Shown here: piece by piece, positions 1-9,550 of the stretch
Layout of the letters: the number at the start of each line of letters is the position of its first letter
How positions within the stretch are numbered: position 1 is the first letter of the stretch
Source: an uncultured Muribaculaceae bacterium
GTDB lineage: Bacteria > Bacteroidota > Bacteroidia > Bacteroidales > Muribaculaceae
Reading direction: 5' to 3'
Assembly (NCBI GenBank): GCA_934555895.1
Contig: CAKTFH010000002.1
Coordinates: forward strand, 1-64,000
Length of the DNA stretch: 64,000 nucleotides
Position numbers and translations under genes: made by a program
Notes under the pieces: model-generated
Database searches by the model: none
Seen by the model: the letters and a program-made list of their open reading frames with translations, nothing else
Told to the model about the DNA's origin: nothing

Positions 1-47
1 AAACTAAATTTTGACTCTCCCAAGAATGTTTTCTTCCGACAAATCGA

Positions 48-55
48 TAATTTTG
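48..55 (+). promoter_or_regulatory. Putative -7 promoter element of the first gene
   Basis: TAATTTTG matches the Bacteroidota -7 consensus TAnnTTTG and lies 30 bases before the chosen ATG at 86. The upstream -33 TTTG element is poor: only ATG/TTTT-like sequence is seen near 26-32. Confidence 0.5.
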
Positions 56-85
56 CACTTGCCAGTTGAGAGTAGGCATTTCTTT

Positions 86-2869
86 ATGAGAAAAAGAAAC
101 ATCGTGCTGAGTTTTGCCGCGCTTAGCGTATTCGGCATGTCAGCCCTGACATCTCCTTTCACCGGTACCACACCTCCGGCTGAAGGCAGTGCCACATTCT
201 ATCTTTACCATGTAGACACTAACCAGTGGCTCCGCGAAAACAACACCAAAGGCGGTTCGGAAGATCAGGTCGCCAACCTCGCCAATGTGGGGAAGGTAGG
301 TCTCGACATCGAGGTAATAAAAATCGATGGCGGCTACCAGCTAAACCCCAAAATGAAGGGCAACCACTCCATCAACGCCAAAGGCCTCAAGATGAACTCG
401 GCCGCCACAGTGCCTGTAACCACCTGGACATTCGAGCCTGTTTCCGAAGAAGAGGCCGGCGTGCCCAACGCCTACCACATCGTGGCTGTAAACGGCAACG
501 AATACAACGAGACCGACTATCCCCGCACCCTCGGTGTGGACAAGGACAACTGGCTGTCGACACGCAACAACGACAATGTGAAAGGAACCACATGGCAGCT
601 CGTAACTCCCGAAGAGCGTCTGCAATACATGATTGAGAACGCCGGTGTCGACGGCGCCGACGACGCCACATGGCTTATCCCCTCGCAGGACTTCACAAAA
701 GACAACGAGCGTGAAGATAGCTGGACCCTCAAATATGCAGCTGGCCCTAACAATTCGAATGTAACTCTCGGCGGTATTCCCCGCGCCAAAGTGCGTGAAG
801 CATGGAACGACCCCCACGGATATGTGCACTATACCACTCTCACCAACCTTCCCAACGGCACATATGAAATGCGTCTGCAGGGCTACTACCGTGAAGCCCT
901 CACCGATGTGACATGGAACAGATATCAAAAGGGCTATACCCCGATGGAGCCCAAATACTTCGCAGGAGGCGCCATGAATTCATTCCGCCATGCAGCCAGC
1001 GAAAACTATGCCATCGACCCTGCCAACCCCGACAAAAAACCTACCGACCACAACTGGACAAAAGTCGGCAGAATCAACCAGTGGGTTCCGGACGGACTCA
1101 ATGCCGCTGCATTCGTGTTTACCGACCACGATAAGTTCCAGAACGACTGGATTAAAGCTGTGGTTACCGATGGCACTCTCACCCTTGGCGTCTATAAAGC
1201 AAATAGCTCCGACCTCGACTGGACTGTGTATGACAACTTCCAGCTTCGTTACATCAGCGCAGAGACCGCCGGTGCCGACGAAGAATTCAACGCCATGATT
1301 GAAAATGAAATTATGCCAATCTTCAGCGAACTCACCGAAGAAGGTTTCTATCCTTATGCAAAACCCGAAGCCGTGCAGACAGCCCTTGAAGCTATAGAAA
1401 CCGCATTCGGCGAAGGCAACCTTAATGCAACCCGCATAGCATACCTCGACCTCATCAACGCCCTCGGTGTATATCTCAAACGTGATGTAAAAGCTTTCCG
1501 CGAGCTCTATCCAATTGCAGCCAGCGAAGTTGAAGACCCGGAGCAATATCTCGCAGCCTTCGAAGCCGCTGCCGACCGCGCAGCCGTATCCGATGCACTC
1601 GCCAATCTGCGCAAAGCACGCCGTGCAGCCAACGCAGAACGCCACGCCGACCTGTTTACAGGCAATCAGCCTGTAGAAGGCAATTGGTATTATCTCTACA
1701 ACATCGGCCAGGGTCAGTTCCTCCAGGGTGGAAACAGCTGGGGTGCACAGACTTCACTCGGCTATACCGGCACAAAACTCCATATTCTCGACCTCACCAA
1801 CGAAGGCTATAAAATTGTCACAAACCTTGACAACGGCACTGAGCCCAAAATGAACGGCAACGTATGGATGGACACCAACGATGTAGGCCGCTATCAGTTC
1901 GTGCCAGTCGACGGTCAGGAGAACGTATTCTATTTCAAGAACAAAGACGGGCATTTTTATGTGCACGCTCCCTATCTGGATGGTAAAGACGGCACCTACG
2001 TAATCAACTCAACAGATGACCAGACCGGCAACCCCGATGCCATGTGGAAACTCGTCAGCGATGAGGACCGTCTCGCCCTGATGGCCACTGCTACCGCCGA
2101 CAATCCCGTTGATGTATCATTCCTCATCACCTGCCCCAACTTCACCCGTCGTGAAAACCAGAGTGCCTGGAACATCTCCAACGATGGCGGCGGCCGCAAC
2201 GGTGACCATGGCAACCGTGTATTCGAGTCATGGAACAAGACTTCGATGGAAATGCATCAGGAGATAGCAGGCCTGCCCGAAGGCGCATACGAAGTGACCG
2301 TACAGGGATATTTCCGCAATGGCAGCCACTTCGATTGCCCCGACTACTCGCTCGGCGAAGGCCTCGCCACATTCTATGCTCAGGAAGTTGCTCAGTCTGC
2401 TGAAGGTGCTGCCCGTGTCAAAGGCGACCCGACAAGCGTCGAAAAACCACTGTTAAGCATTTTCGAAGGCGACATGCTCTCACCCGGCGAAGGTGACGAC
2501 ACCTACAAAGCCGACGGCACTCTTTTCAACATTCCCAACAGCGTTGACCAGGCCGCTCGCTTCTTTGAGGCCGGCATGTACAAAAACAGCATCGCTGTGC
2601 AGAAAGACAACGACGGCACCACCCTCATGATCGGTGCCCGCAAACCGCAGGCCGAGCATGAAGCCGACTGGGTAGTGCTCGACAACTTCCGTCTGAAATA
2701 TTACGGTAAAGACGCAAGCACCGGCATCGAGAATGTCGAGGCTGAGACCGAGACCGAGGCCGCTGCAGCCGCCGACGCTCCCGTATACAACCTGCAGGGT
2801 ATCCGCGTGAACGACACAACCGTTCCCGGCATCTACATCAAGAACGGCAACAAGTTCGTGGTGAAATAA
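86..2869 (+). CDS. Large secreted protein with a duplicated trefoil-like/CBM-like architecture
   Basis: The function is unknown. The ATG at 86 is preferred because it opens a signal peptide (MRKRNIVLSFAALSVFGMSA) and follows a good -7 element; an in-frame ATG at 11 would lie upstream of that element. The 927-residue product has two similar blocks, roughly residues 35-280 and 530-760. Each starts with a Y-L-Y-x-(V/I) beta-trefoil-like segment, passes through a W-K/Q-L-V-(T/S)-x-E-(E/D)-R-L stretch, and ends in a jelly-roll-like segment with L-P-x-G-x-Y-E-(M/V)-x-(L/V)-Q-G-Y-(Y/F)-R. An Ala/Glu-rich helical linker separates the blocks. The C-terminus (YNLQGIRV, then PGIYIKNGNKFVVK) is the tail common on exported Bacteroidales proteins. 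I infer a cell-surface or extracellular carbohydrate-binding role; no catalytic motif is recognised. Confidence 0.85.
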   Translation: MRKRNIVLSFAALSVFGMSALTSPFTGTTPPAEGSATFYLYHVDTNQWLRENNTKGGSEDQVANLANVGKVGLDIEVIKIDGGYQLNPKMKGNHSINAKGLKMNSAATVPVTTWTFEPVSEEEAGVPNAYHIVAVNGNEYNETDYPRTLGVDKDNWLSTRNNDNVKGTTWQLVTPEERLQYMIENAGVDGADDATWLIPSQDFTKDNEREDSWTLKYAAGPNNSNVTLGGIPRAKVREAWNDPHGYVHYTTLTNLPNGTYEMRLQGYYREALTDVTWNRYQKGYTPMEPKYFAGGAMNSFRHAASENYAIDPANPDKKPTDHNWTKVGRINQWVPDGLNAAAFVFTDHDKFQNDWIKAVVTDGTLTLGVYKANSSDLDWTVYDNFQLRYISAETAGADEEFNAMIENEIMPIFSELTEEGFYPYAKPEAVQTALEAIETAFGEGNLNATRIAYLDLINALGVYLKRDVKAFRELYPIAASEVEDPEQYLAAFEAAADRAAVSDALANLRKARRAANAERHADLFTGNQPVEGNWYYLYNIGQGQFLQGGNSWGAQTSLGYTGTKLHILDLTNEGYKIVTNLDNGTEPKMNGNVWMDTNDVGRYQFVPVDGQENVFYFKNKDGHFYVHAPYLDGKDGTYVINSTDDQTGNPDAMWKLVSDEDRLALMATATADNPVDVSFLITCPNFTRRENQSAWNISNDGGGRNGDHGNRVFESWNKTSMEMHQEIAGLPEGAYEVTVQGYFRNGSHFDCPDYSLGEGLATFYAQEVAQSAEGAARVKGDPTSVEKPLLSIFEGDMLSPGEGDDTYKADGTLFNIPNSVDQAARFFEAGMYKNSIAVQKDNDGTTLMIGARKPQAEHEADWVVLDNFRLKYYGKDASTGIENVEAETETEAAAAADAPVYNLQGIRVNDTTVPGIYIKNGNKFVVK

Positions 2870-2911
2870 TCCTGCATGGCTTTAAATATATAACTTATTA
2901 GTCATCTACAC

Positions 2912-2952
2912 CATCGCCCCGGCGCCACATCGGCTCCGAGGCGATGTTTTTT
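2912..2952 (+). terminator. Rho-independent terminator after the secreted protein gene
   Basis: CATCGCC (2912-2918) pairs with GGCGATG (2940-2946), followed directly by a T run (2947-2952). It lies 43 bases after the stop codon at 2869. Confidence 0.8.
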
Positions 2953-2953
2953 C

Positions 2954-2984
2954 TTGCATATAGGGCATGAAATGGTTAACTTTG
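2954..2984 (+). promoter_or_regulatory. Bacteroidota sigma-70-type promoter of lnb
   Basis: TTG at 2954-2956, a 20-base spacer, then TAACTTTG at 2977-2984 match the -33/-7 consensus. The ATG at 3004 follows 20 bases later. Confidence 0.75.
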
Positions 2985-3003
2985 CAACCTGAAACACCGA
3001 GCA

Positions 3004-4251
3004 ATGAAAGCTATAGCGCTACATATCATATTTGTTCTCGTCCTGATTCTGTCGGCACACGGCATCATTACCGCTCAACCGGCACCTCCGGCTGAAACCG
3101 ACATCATTCAAATGCCTGAATGGCATTTCAGCCTCGTCACGTGCGGACCCGGTCGCGAAATATACCAACTCGAGGGACACACAGCACTAAGGGCACAGAG
3201 CAATGACGGCCGTGATCTGGCAATAAACTGGGGAGTATTCGATTTTGAGGCCCCTGGATTTATATATCGGTTCGTCAAAGGCGAAACTGACTACATGGCC
3301 GATTGCGAGAATTTTTCTCTGTTTTTGAGAGGATATCTGCGTGAAGGCCGCTCTGTAACCGAGCAGGAACTCAACCTCACCCCCGAGCAGAACGCGGCTC
3401 TTGTAAATCTGATTGTGCGCAATCTGCGTCCGGAGAACCGTGTGTATCGCTACAACTACGTGAAAGACAACTGCGCCACCCGGCCGCTTGCACTTATTGA
3501 GCGAGCCGCAGGTTCCGACATCAGCTTTACCCCCTCGACAGACGACCACACATCATGGCGACAGGCCATGACAGCCTATCACCGCAATTATCCTTGGTAT
3601 CAGTTCGGCATCGACCTGGCCCTTGGCTCGGGAATCGACCGCCCTGTCAGCACCCGCGAGCTCACATTCGCACCAGTGTACCTGAGCGACCGCCTTGCCA
3701 CAGCCACAATGACCGACGCCGATGGAAAGACAATTCCTGTAGTGAAAAGCACCAAGGTGCTCGATCGCGGCACAGGCACCGACGCCACCTGCGGGCCGAC
3801 ACCCTGGCCCCTGACCCCCACGGCCATAGGCTGTTATCTTCTGATTGCAGCGCTATGGCTCACCATGCGCGATCTGCGTCGCGGCCGACTCACACGGTGG
3901 TTCGACTCAGCGCTGTTCGGCGTTCAGGCTCTCATGGGAATGCTTCTCACATTTCTCATCTTCGTGAGCGTGCACGAGGCCACATCGCCCAACTGGGTTT
4001 ACCTCTGGCTGAACCCTTTCTGTGCCATAGCGGCCATAGGAGTATGGATAAAAAAGGGGAAACGTGTGGTTTATTGGTATCAAATTTGTAACTTTGCAGC
4101 ACTGATAGCGCTCCTTGCATGCCACTGGCTGCATGTGCAGCAGCTCAACGCTGCCGCTCCCCTTTTCATAGCAGCCGCGCTGACACGCTCGTTCACAGAA
4201 ATATATCTTCTGCGTCCGGGAGCGCATACCGACAACAAAATCAATAAATGA
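3004..4251 (+). CDS. lnb: Lnb-type lipoprotein N-acyltransferase (DUF4105 domain)
   Basis: This 415-residue protein has the arrangement of Bacteroides Lnb, which N-acylates the terminal cysteine of lipoproteins. An N-terminal membrane segment or signal (residues 1-25) precedes a periplasmic domain (about 35-240). Several hydrophobic helices follow (about 275-405). The periplasmic domain carries the DUF4105 hallmarks: W-H-F-S-L-V-T-C-G-P-G near residue 40, a G-H-T-A-L-R motif near 59, and D-N-C-A-T-R-P near 157. The His and Cys are plausible catalytic residues (inference). It overlaps the next gene by 4 bases (ATGA), which implies coupled translation. The family call is firm; acyltransferase activity is inferred from the family. 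Confidence 0.78.
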   Translation: MKAIALHIIFVLVLILSAHGIITAQPAPPAETDIIQMPEWHFSLVTCGPGREIYQLEGHTALRAQSNDGRDLAINWGVFDFEAPGFIYRFVKGETDYMADCENFSLFLRGYLREGRSVTEQELNLTPEQNAALVNLIVRNLRPENRVYRYNYVKDNCATRPLALIERAAGSDISFTPSTDDHTSWRQAMTAYHRNYPWYQFGIDLALGSGIDRPVSTRELTFAPVYLSDRLATATMTDADGKTIPVVKSTKVLDRGTGTDATCGPTPWPLTPTAIGCYLLIAALWLTMRDLRRGRLTRWFDSALFGVQALMGMLLTFLIFVSVHEATSPNWVYLWLNPFCAIAAIGVWIKKGKRVVYWYQICNFAALIALLACHWLHVQQLNAAAPLFIAAALTRSFTEIYLLRPGAHTDNKINK

Positions 4252-5870
4252 CCCAATATCACCGCAATATAGCATCGGGAGTGGTAGGGCTGCTCGTAGC
4301 GGCTTTCGCCACTATCACCGTACAGGCACAACAGGCACCGCAAAAACGCCCGCATCTGGTAGTGGGCATTGTGGTCGACGGCCTCTCGGCCGACTATCTC
4401 GACCTGCTGCGCGACCATTTCGGCGAAGGGGGCTTCCGCAGGCTCATGGAGCAAGGAGTCACCATCTCCGACATGGACTACGGCACGCCACTCGATGCGG
4501 CGGCAGCCACAGCAGTGGTATTCACCGGAGCATCCCCTTCCGTCAACGGCGTAAGCACCGCGGGTATCTACGACCCTGAAAGCCACCGTGTGTCGTCTCC
4601 GCTCCACGACCCTGAAAGCATCGGCAACTTCACCGACGAGACAATATCACCCCGCAAACTCACTGCATCGACCATAGCCGACGAGCTGCGCATCGATGCC
4701 GGAGGGCTCGGATATGTGTATTCCCTTGCTCCCGAAGCCGCTCAGGCCGTAATCATGGCCGGCCACGCAGGCAACTCGGCCTTCTGGGTGAACGATGTCA
4801 CCGGCAAATGGGCCACCACAACCTACTATAAAGATGTTCCGGCATCGCCTCAGAATGCGAATCGCCTGACACCAAACGACTTTCGTCTCGACACGCTGCA
4901 GTGGACACCATCGGTGGATGTGAATACCCTCCCGGGCCTACCCTCCTACAAGAAACTTTATCCGTTCCGCCATATTTTCCCGCGTTCGTCGGCCAACCGC
5001 TACAAGGCATACCGCAACTCCCCGGCGGTGAATTCCGACATCACCACAATGGCTGCCGACTATCTCAAGCAGCTCACATTAGGGAAACGCGAGAGCACCG
5101 ACATGCTTGCCCTGGCCTACACGGTGCAGCCGTTCATGTACGGCAGTCAGAAAGACCCCGACAACCGCGCCGAACTGATGGACAGCTATGTGCGGCTCGA
5201 CCGCGATCTTGCCCGGCTCTTCGCGGCAATCGACAAGCAGGGTCCGGGCATGGACAGCACACTGGTGTTTGTGGCCGGCACACCGGTTACCCGCCGCCAG
5301 CGACGCGACGACGACAAATGGGCACTCCCCTACGGCGAATTTTCCTCAAAAAAAGCCGTGTCGCTGCTCAACATGTACCTCATGGCCATCTACGGTAATG
5401 GCGACTGGGTAAGCGGCTACCATAACGGACAGCTCTATCTCAACCACAAGCTCATAAAGGAGCGCAATCAGAAGGTGGAGGAGTTGCGTGCAGAAAGCGC
5501 CCGATTCCTCACCCGCATGAGCGGAGTGGGCGACGCCTGGACTATCGATGACATCATCGACCGCCGCGCTTCGGAAAATCCCGACGCCATGCGGCGCAAC
5601 ACCCACATAGCCTCTTCGGGCGATGTGGTAGTGAATATACTTCCCGGGTGGCAGGAGGTGGACGACGACGATACAAGCGACGACCGTCCGCAAACCACAC
5701 AACGTGCCGCCTCAGCCATGGCCCCGGCTTTCATTCTCGCACCCGGTGTAAAGGCACAGACCATAAGCACACCTGTCGACGCACGCGCTCTGGCACCCAC
5801 GGTGACCGGACTGTTGCGCATACGCTCGCCAAACGGCGCCGCATCAGCTCCCGTGCGCCTGCAGAAGTGA
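4248..5870 (+). CDS. PafA-like alkaline phosphatase superfamily protein, probable pseudoenzyme
   Basis: This 540-residue protein has a signal peptide (about 1-27) and the fold signatures of PafA-type periplasmic phosphatases: V-V-G-I-V-V-D-G near 38-45, F-x-E-G-G-F near 58-63, D-S-Y-V-R-L-D near 312-318, and F-S-S-K-K-A-V-S-L-L-N-M-Y-L-M-A-I-Y-G near 365-383. Against the well-known PafA motifs, the active site looks lost. The nucleophile Thr position is Ala84, the Asn is Ala105, and the Lys/Arg pair is Ala161/Glu163. The D-x3-H metal ligands become Pro295/Gly299, and the T-A-D-H-G motif reads A-G-T-P-V (343-347). Only one metal Asp (D44) seems kept. I infer a binding or scaffolding role linked to the upstream Lnb protein. 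It is not a broken gene: the frame is open and the structural motifs are intact. Confidence 0.85.
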   Translation: MTQYHRNIASGVVGLLVAAFATITVQAQQAPQKRPHLVVGIVVDGLSADYLDLLRDHFGEGGFRRLMEQGVTISDMDYGTPLDAAAATAVVFTGASPSVNGVSTAGIYDPESHRVSSPLHDPESIGNFTDETISPRKLTASTIADELRIDAGGLGYVYSLAPEAAQAVIMAGHAGNSAFWVNDVTGKWATTTYYKDVPASPQNANRLTPNDFRLDTLQWTPSVDVNTLPGLPSYKKLYPFRHIFPRSSANRYKAYRNSPAVNSDITTMAADYLKQLTLGKRESTDMLALAYTVQPFMYGSQKDPDNRAELMDSYVRLDRDLARLFAAIDKQGPGMDSTLVFVAGTPVTRRQRRDDDKWALPYGEFSSKKAVSLLNMYLMAIYGNGDWVSGYHNGQLYLNHKLIKERNQKVEELRAESARFLTRMSGVGDAWTIDDIIDRRASENPDAMRRNTHIASSGDVVVNILPGWQEVDDDDTSDDRPQTTQRAASAMAPAFILAPGVKAQTISTPVDARALAPTVTGLLRIRSPNGAASAPVRLQK

Positions 5871-6066
5871 GTCACAGACAGAAACAGTCAACCAGTTCAC
5901 CATCGATTTTTAGATACCACGGTCTCACTCTAAAGGCACCCGGCTGAGCTCACAGCAACTCACGCCGGGCGGCGCTGTATTATCACAATACATAAAGCCA
6001 CGCGCGCCGCAACGCGACAACAAACCCTCATTTCAAACAAAGAATAAAACAACCACCACATAACTA

Positions 6067-9000
6067 ATGTCACTTCAATCGTTTCTAAACAAACTCTTCG
6101 GCAACAAGTCGCAGCGCGACCTCAAGGAAATAAAGCCGATAGTTGACAAAATCAACGCCCTCGGCCCCGAGCTGAAAAAACTCACCAACGACGAGCTCCG
6201 CGGCCGCATCGATCAGGTGCGTGCCGATATCGCCGCTGCCATCAAGGCCGACGAAGACGCCGCTGCCGACCTCCGCTCGCGCGTGGAGGAGCTCTCTTTC
6301 AACGAGCGTCAGCCCCTCTGGGACGAAATAGACAAGCATGAGAAAAACATTCTCGACATAATCGAAGACAAGCTCAACGAGCATCTTCCCATAGTATTCG
6401 CCACAATGCGCGAGACTGCCGCCCGTTTTGCCGCTAACGAAATCGTGGAAGTTACAGCCACCGATCTCGACCGTGAGCTCGCTGCCGAAGGCCGCGAATT
6501 CGTGACCATCGAAGGCGACAAGGCCCTCTGGAAAAACCGTTGGCTCGCCGGCGGCAACGAAATCACATGGGACATGGTGCACTACGATGTGCAGCTCATC
6601 GGCGGCGTAGTGCTCCACCAAGGCAAGATAGCCGAGATGGCTACCGGCGAGGGAAAGACCCTTGTGGCCACCCTGCCTGTATTCCTCCGCTCCCTCTCGA
6701 AGAAAGGCGTACATGTGGTAACCGTCAACGACTACCTGTCGAAACGCGACTCGGAATGGATGGGTCCGCTCTACATGTTCCACGGTTCCACCGTAGACTG
6801 CATCGACAAGCATCAGCCCAACACCCCGCGCCGCCGCAAAGCCTATGAGTGCGACATCACCTTCGGCACTAACAATGAGTTCGGCTTCGACTATCTGCGC
6901 GACAACATGGCCATGTCGCCTCAGGACATGGTTCAGCGCAAGCACTATTATGCAATAGTCGACGAGGTAGACTCGGTGCTCATCGACGACGCCCGTACAC
7001 CTCTTATCATCTCCGGTCCCGTGCCCAAAGGCGACGACCAGATGTTCAACGAATACAAGCCCAACGTTGAAAAAGTAGTGCTTGCACAGCGCAAGCTCGT
7101 TACCCAGATTCTCGCCGAGGCCAAGCAGAAAATTGTGTCGGAAGACAAGGAGACCCGCAAACAGGGCGAACTGCTTCTGTTCCGCGCATTCAAGGGTCTG
7201 CCCAAATATGGTCCTCTCATCAAGTTCCTCAGCGAAGAGGGCATGAAGAACGCCCTTCTCAAAACCGAAGCCTACTATCTGCAGGACAACGGCCGCGAGA
7301 TGCCCGAAGTGACCGATCCCCTCTATTTCGTAATCGACGAGAAAAACCGCTCGGTGGAGCTCACCGATAAAGGTTTCGATGTGCTCACCGACAAAAACCA
7401 GGACCCCCAGTTCTTCGTACTGCCCGACATTGCCGGCAAGCTCAGCGACCTCGAGCATATCCCCGACCTGGCAGAGCGTCAGCAGAAAAAAGACGAGGCC
7501 ATGGCCGACTATGCCATCAAATCGGAGCGCGTGCACACCGTCACCCAGCTGCTTAAAGCCTACACGCTCTTCGAGAAAGACAATGAATATGTGATCGATG
7601 ACAACAAAATCAAAATTGTCGACGAACAGACAGGCCGCATCATGGAGGGGCGTCGCTACAGCGACGGTCTGCACCAGGCCATCGAGGCAAAAGAGGGCGT
7701 GAAGGTTGAGGCCGCGACCCAGACCTTCGCCACCATCACCCTGCAGAACTACTTCCGCATGTACCACAAGCTTGCCGGCATGACCGGTACGGCCGAGACC
7801 GAGGCCGGCGAGTTCTGGGACATCTACAAACTCGATGTGGTGACCATACCCACCAACCGTCCCGTAGCGCGCATCGACATGGATGACCGAGTTTACAAGA
7901 CCAAGAAAGAGAAATATGCCGCAGTAATCGACGAGATAGTGCGTCTGCGCGACGCCGGCCGCCCAGTGCTCGTGGGCACCACCTCGGTGGAAATCTCCGA
8001 ACTGCTCTACCGCATGCTTCAGATGCGCCACATCGACGCCCAGGTGCTCAACGCCAAACTACACCAGAAAGAGGCACAGGTTGTGGCACTCGCAGGCCGT
8101 CCCGGCACAGTGACCATAGCCACCAACATGGCAGGCCGAGGCACCGACATCAAACTCCCGCAGGATGTGAAAGATGCCGGCGGTCTGGCCATCATAGGCA
8201 CAGAGCGCCATGAGAGCCGCCGCGTGGACCGTCAGCTCCGAGGCCGTTCCGGCCGTCAGGGCGACCCGGGTTCGTCGGTGTTCTACGTGTCGTTCGAAGA
8301 CCAGCTTATGCGCCTCTTCGCCACCGACCGCGTGATGAAGATGCTCGACACCCTCGGCCTCAAGGAGGGCGAGATGATTGAGAGCAGCATGGTGACACGC
8401 GCCATCGAGAACGCACAGAAGCGCGTAGAGGAGAACAACTTCGGCATCCGCAAGCGTCTGCTTGAATATGACGATGTGATGAACAAGCAACGTACCTACA
8501 TCTACAACCGCCGCCATCACGCGTTGCTCGGCGAGCGCATCGGCATCGATATCGCCAACATGATCTACGATCTCATAGAAAATCTGGTGGCCACCTACGA
8601 CCAGCCCACCGACTATGAGGAACTGCAGATGGAGATGATGCGTGTGCTCACCCTTGAGCTCCCATTCACAGCAGACGAATTCCCCTCGATGAGCAAGGAG
8701 GAGAAAGTAGAGCGCCTCTATGACGCCGCCAATGAGACCCTCGACCGCCGCAGCAAGCGCATCACCGAAGTGGCGATGCCTGTAATCAAAGACTGGGTGG
8801 AAAACCGTGGCGCTACAGGCCGCATACTCGTGCCGGTAACCGATGGCAAGCGCATCTTCCACCTGCGCTGCGACATCCAGGAGGCTTACGCCACAGAGTG
8901 CCGCAGCATAGTGAAGGAGTGGCACAAATCGATACTCCTCGTCACCATCGACGAACTCTGGAAAGAACATCTGCGCGAGCTCGACGATCTGCGCCAGAGC

Positions 9001-9498
9001 GTGCAAAATGCATCCTATGAGCAGAAAGACCCGCTGGTAATCTATAAGGTAGAGTCGTTCCACATATTCGAGACGATGCTCAACAACCTCAACCAGAAGG
9101 CACTCGCAGCCCTGATGCGCGGCCAGATATTCATCCAGCCCGCTCCCCGTCCTGTGGTGAACAACGTATCTGTCTCGGGCACCGCAGGCCAGCCGGCTCC
9201 CGCCGCACAGGCAGAACAGCCGGCACAGGCTCCTGCAGAGCCCAAGGAACAGGCTCCCGCCCAGGCACCGCAGCCCAAGATTGACCGCGCCATGCCCGAG
9301 CGACCCAACGACTACTCACAGTACACCGCCTCGAAGGAGAACCTTCCCGGCGAGAACGCCCAGCGTCAGGCCATGGCCGGAGCATCGGGCCCGCGTAAAG
9401 TGCAGCCAATGAAGGCCGCGCCCAAGGTAGGCCGCAACGATCCCTGTCCCTGCGGTTCAGGCAAGAAATACAAGAACTGCCACGGACGCAACGCCTGA
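6067..9498 (+). CDS. secA: Protein translocase ATPase SecA
   Basis: SecA drives preproteins through SecYEG. The 1143-residue protein is long for the family but usual for Bacteroidales, which carry insertions. Visible signatures are the Walker A segment A-T-G-E-G-K-T (about residues 192-198), the [15 protein letters not shown] helicase II motif, [10 protein letters not shown], and [15 protein letters not shown]. An Ala/Pro/Gln-rich linker leads to a SEC-C zinc tail ([14 protein letters not shown]). The start at 6067 gives the standard N-terminus. The 196-base gap upstream has no clear promoter, only a short GC stem (CCCGGC 5939-5944 with GCCGGG 5964-5969). The next gene begins 52 bases after the stop. 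Confidence 0.98.
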   Translation: MSLQSFLNKLFGNKSQRDLKEIKPIVDKINALGPELKKLTNDELRGRIDQVRADIAAAIKADEDAAADLRSRVEELSFNERQPLWDEIDKHEKNILDIIEDKLNEHLPIVFATMRETAARFAANEIVEVTATDLDRELAAEGREFVTIEGDKALWKNRWLAGGNEITWDMVHYDVQLIGGVVLHQGKIAEMATGEGKTLVATLPVFLRSLSKKGVHVVTVNDYLSKRDSEWMGPLYMFHGSTVDCIDKHQPNTPRRRKAYECDITFGTNNEFGFDYLRDNMAMSPQDMVQRKHYYAIVDEVDSVLIDDARTPLIISGPVPKGDDQMFNEYKPNVEKVVLAQRKLVTQILAEAKQKIVSEDKETRKQGELLLFRAFKGLPKYGPLIKFLSEEGMKNALLKTEAYYLQDNGREMPEVTDPLYFVIDEKNRSVELTDKGFDVLTDKNQDPQFFVLPDIAGKLSDLEHIPDLAERQQKKDEAMADYAIKSERVHTVTQLLKAYTLFEKDNEYVIDDNKIKIVDEQTGRIMEGRRYSDGLHQAIEAKEGVKVEAATQTFATITLQNYFRMYHKLAGMTGTAETEAGEFWDIYKLDVVTIPTNRPVARIDMDDRVYKTKKEKYAAVIDEIVRLRDAGRPVLVGTTSVEISELLYRMLQMRHIDAQVLNAKLHQKEAQVVALAGRPGTVTIATNMAGRGTDIKLPQDVKDAGGLAIIGTERHESRRVDRQLRGRSGRQGDPGSSVFYVSFEDQLMRLFATDRVMKMLDTLGLKEGEMIESSMVTRAIENAQKRVEENNFGIRKRLLEYDDVMNKQRTYIYNRRHHALLGERIGIDIANMIYDLIENLVATYDQPTDYEELQMEMMRVLTLELPFTADEFPSMSKEEKVERLYDAANETLDRRSKRITEVAMPVIKDWVENRGATGRILVPVTDGKRIFHLRCDIQEAYATECRSIVKEWHKSILLVTIDELWKEHLRELDDLRQSVQNASYEQKDPLVIYKVESFHIFETMLNNLNQKALAALMRGQIFIQPAPRPVVNNVSVSGTAGQPAPAAQAEQPAQAPAEPKEQAPAQAPQPKIDRAMPERPNDYSQYTASKENLPGENAQRQAMAGASGPRKVQPMKAAPKVGRNDPCPCGSGKKYKNCHGRNA

Positions 9499-9550
9499 CA
9501 CAGTCATCAACTCACCCAACACGCCTAAAAGGTCAATAGATTTTTGAGAT

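Noticed and set aside
341..928. Open frames opposite the large secreted protein gene, including a 195-codon frame on the minus strand
   Set aside because: They lie wholly within a well-supported gene, have low-complexity Val/His/Gly-rich translations typical of antisense frames in GC-rich DNA, and show no domain features.
6085..8031. 648-codon open frame antisense to secA
   Set aside because: Very long, but it is the complement of secA codons; the translation lacks any recognisable motif and secA is unambiguous.
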